NCBI GenBank assembly: GCA_003566995.1
Contig: PXBG01000108.1
Coordinates: 1-57,677 of the forward strand
Length of the DNA: 57,677 bases
Reading direction: 5' to 3'
Source: Syntrophobacteraceae bacterium
GTDB taxonomy: Bacteria > Desulfobacterota > Syntrophobacteria > Syntrophobacterales > Syntrophobacteraceae
Notes under the pieces: generated by a model
Databases searched by the model: none
Seen by the model: the letters and a program-made list of their open reading frames with translations, nothing else
What the model was told of the DNA's origin: nothing
Made by a program: the position numbers and the translations under genes
In this document: positions 57,580 through 57,677 of the stretch, in pieces
Position numbering within the stretch: the stretch's first letter is position 1
How the letters are laid out: every line of letters starts with the position of its first letter

Positions 57580-57677
57580 TCAGGGCTGCCATGGAGCAAA
57601 CTTCAAGCCCATATCTTGGGGGAAACCGGACATGAGGTTCATGTTGCAGACGGCCTGGCCCGAAGCGCCGCGGGTCA
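57580..57677 (-). CDS. Possible C-terminal end of an unidentified gene
   Basis: The minus-strand frame from the right edge reads on to a TGA at 57582-57580 and encodes GQAVCNMNLMSGFPQDMGLK, then FAPWQP. It looks like a protein end, but no family is recognised and only 32 codons are visible. Between it and truA lies 116 nt with a weak CCCTTCCT/AGGAAGGG dyad. Confidence 0.3.
   Translation of the reverse strand, partial: TRGASGQAVCNMNLMSGFPQDMGLKFAPWQP

Noticed and set aside
1-57677. tRNA or rRNA genes
   Set aside because: No cloverleaf or rRNA segment was recognised apart from tmRNA and RNase P RNA.

Overview
The window looks like chromosomal DNA of a strictly anaerobic Desulfobacterota (former Deltaproteobacteria), probably a sulfate reducer or syntroph close to Syntrophobacteria. 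The clues are an 11-type nuo operon without nuoEFG, a selenium/sulfur YedE-TusA-DUF3343 cluster, a DUF169 protein, a NifX/NifB-like protein next to an FmdB zinc ribbon, thyX with an all-alpha dUTPase, and a tmRNA whose tag reads ADDYSYAVAA. The lineage is an inference from gene content, not from a search.

Layout. 1-1570 (minus): yedE, tusA-like and the start of a DUF3343 gene. 2161-2934: DUF169 protein. 2938-10477 is an accessory region: a triplicated 27-bp repeat, a promoter, a small Tat/zinc-ribbon ORF, a retron msr-msd RNA, a retron reverse transcriptase, an exported nucleosidase-like protein, an exported TPR protein, an Atg22/UMF1-type MFS transporter, and decayed transposase fragments. 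These fragments lie next to the 3' end of the tmRNA gene (10478-10833, minus), a classic integration site.

11291-19639: a giant AsmA-like protein, a Zn/Cd-type P1B ATPase, a membrane-anchored unknown and an RdgC homologue. 19763-27758: housekeeping and orphan genes (bifunctional nuclease, NifX-like, FmdB, cysS, ispF, ispD, RNase P RNA, DUF374 acyltransferase, shikimate kinase, SYLF lipoprotein-like protein, Cys-rich unknown). 28130-36081: HAD-IG nucleotidase, thiM-thiE, a GT39 glycosyltransferase, darP/yjgA, and a dTTP cluster thyX-dut-tmk. 36651-38575: PilZ, RHH-like protein and MJ0042-ParA. 39247-51129: nuoABCD-HIJK, an MrpD-like gene, a small membrane protein, a NuoL/MrpD hybrid, nuoM and nuoN, ended by a 21-bp terminator hairpin. 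51259-57463: MBL hydrolase, PreP-like M16C peptidase, class I aminotransferase and truA.

The most interesting system is the retron at 3496-7881. Its RNA is visible as a perfect 12-bp a1/a2 repeat (3961-3972 and 4078-4089) enclosing two hairpins. It is followed within 18 nt by an RT with NxxH, YADD and VTG motifs. All three protein-coding neighbours carry export signals, and one is a nucleoside-phosphorylase-fold protein in which the family's ribose-binding Glu is replaced by Ser. I do not know a retron class with this composition. The second is the Complex I, which lacks the NADH module and carries four antiporter-like subunits instead of three.
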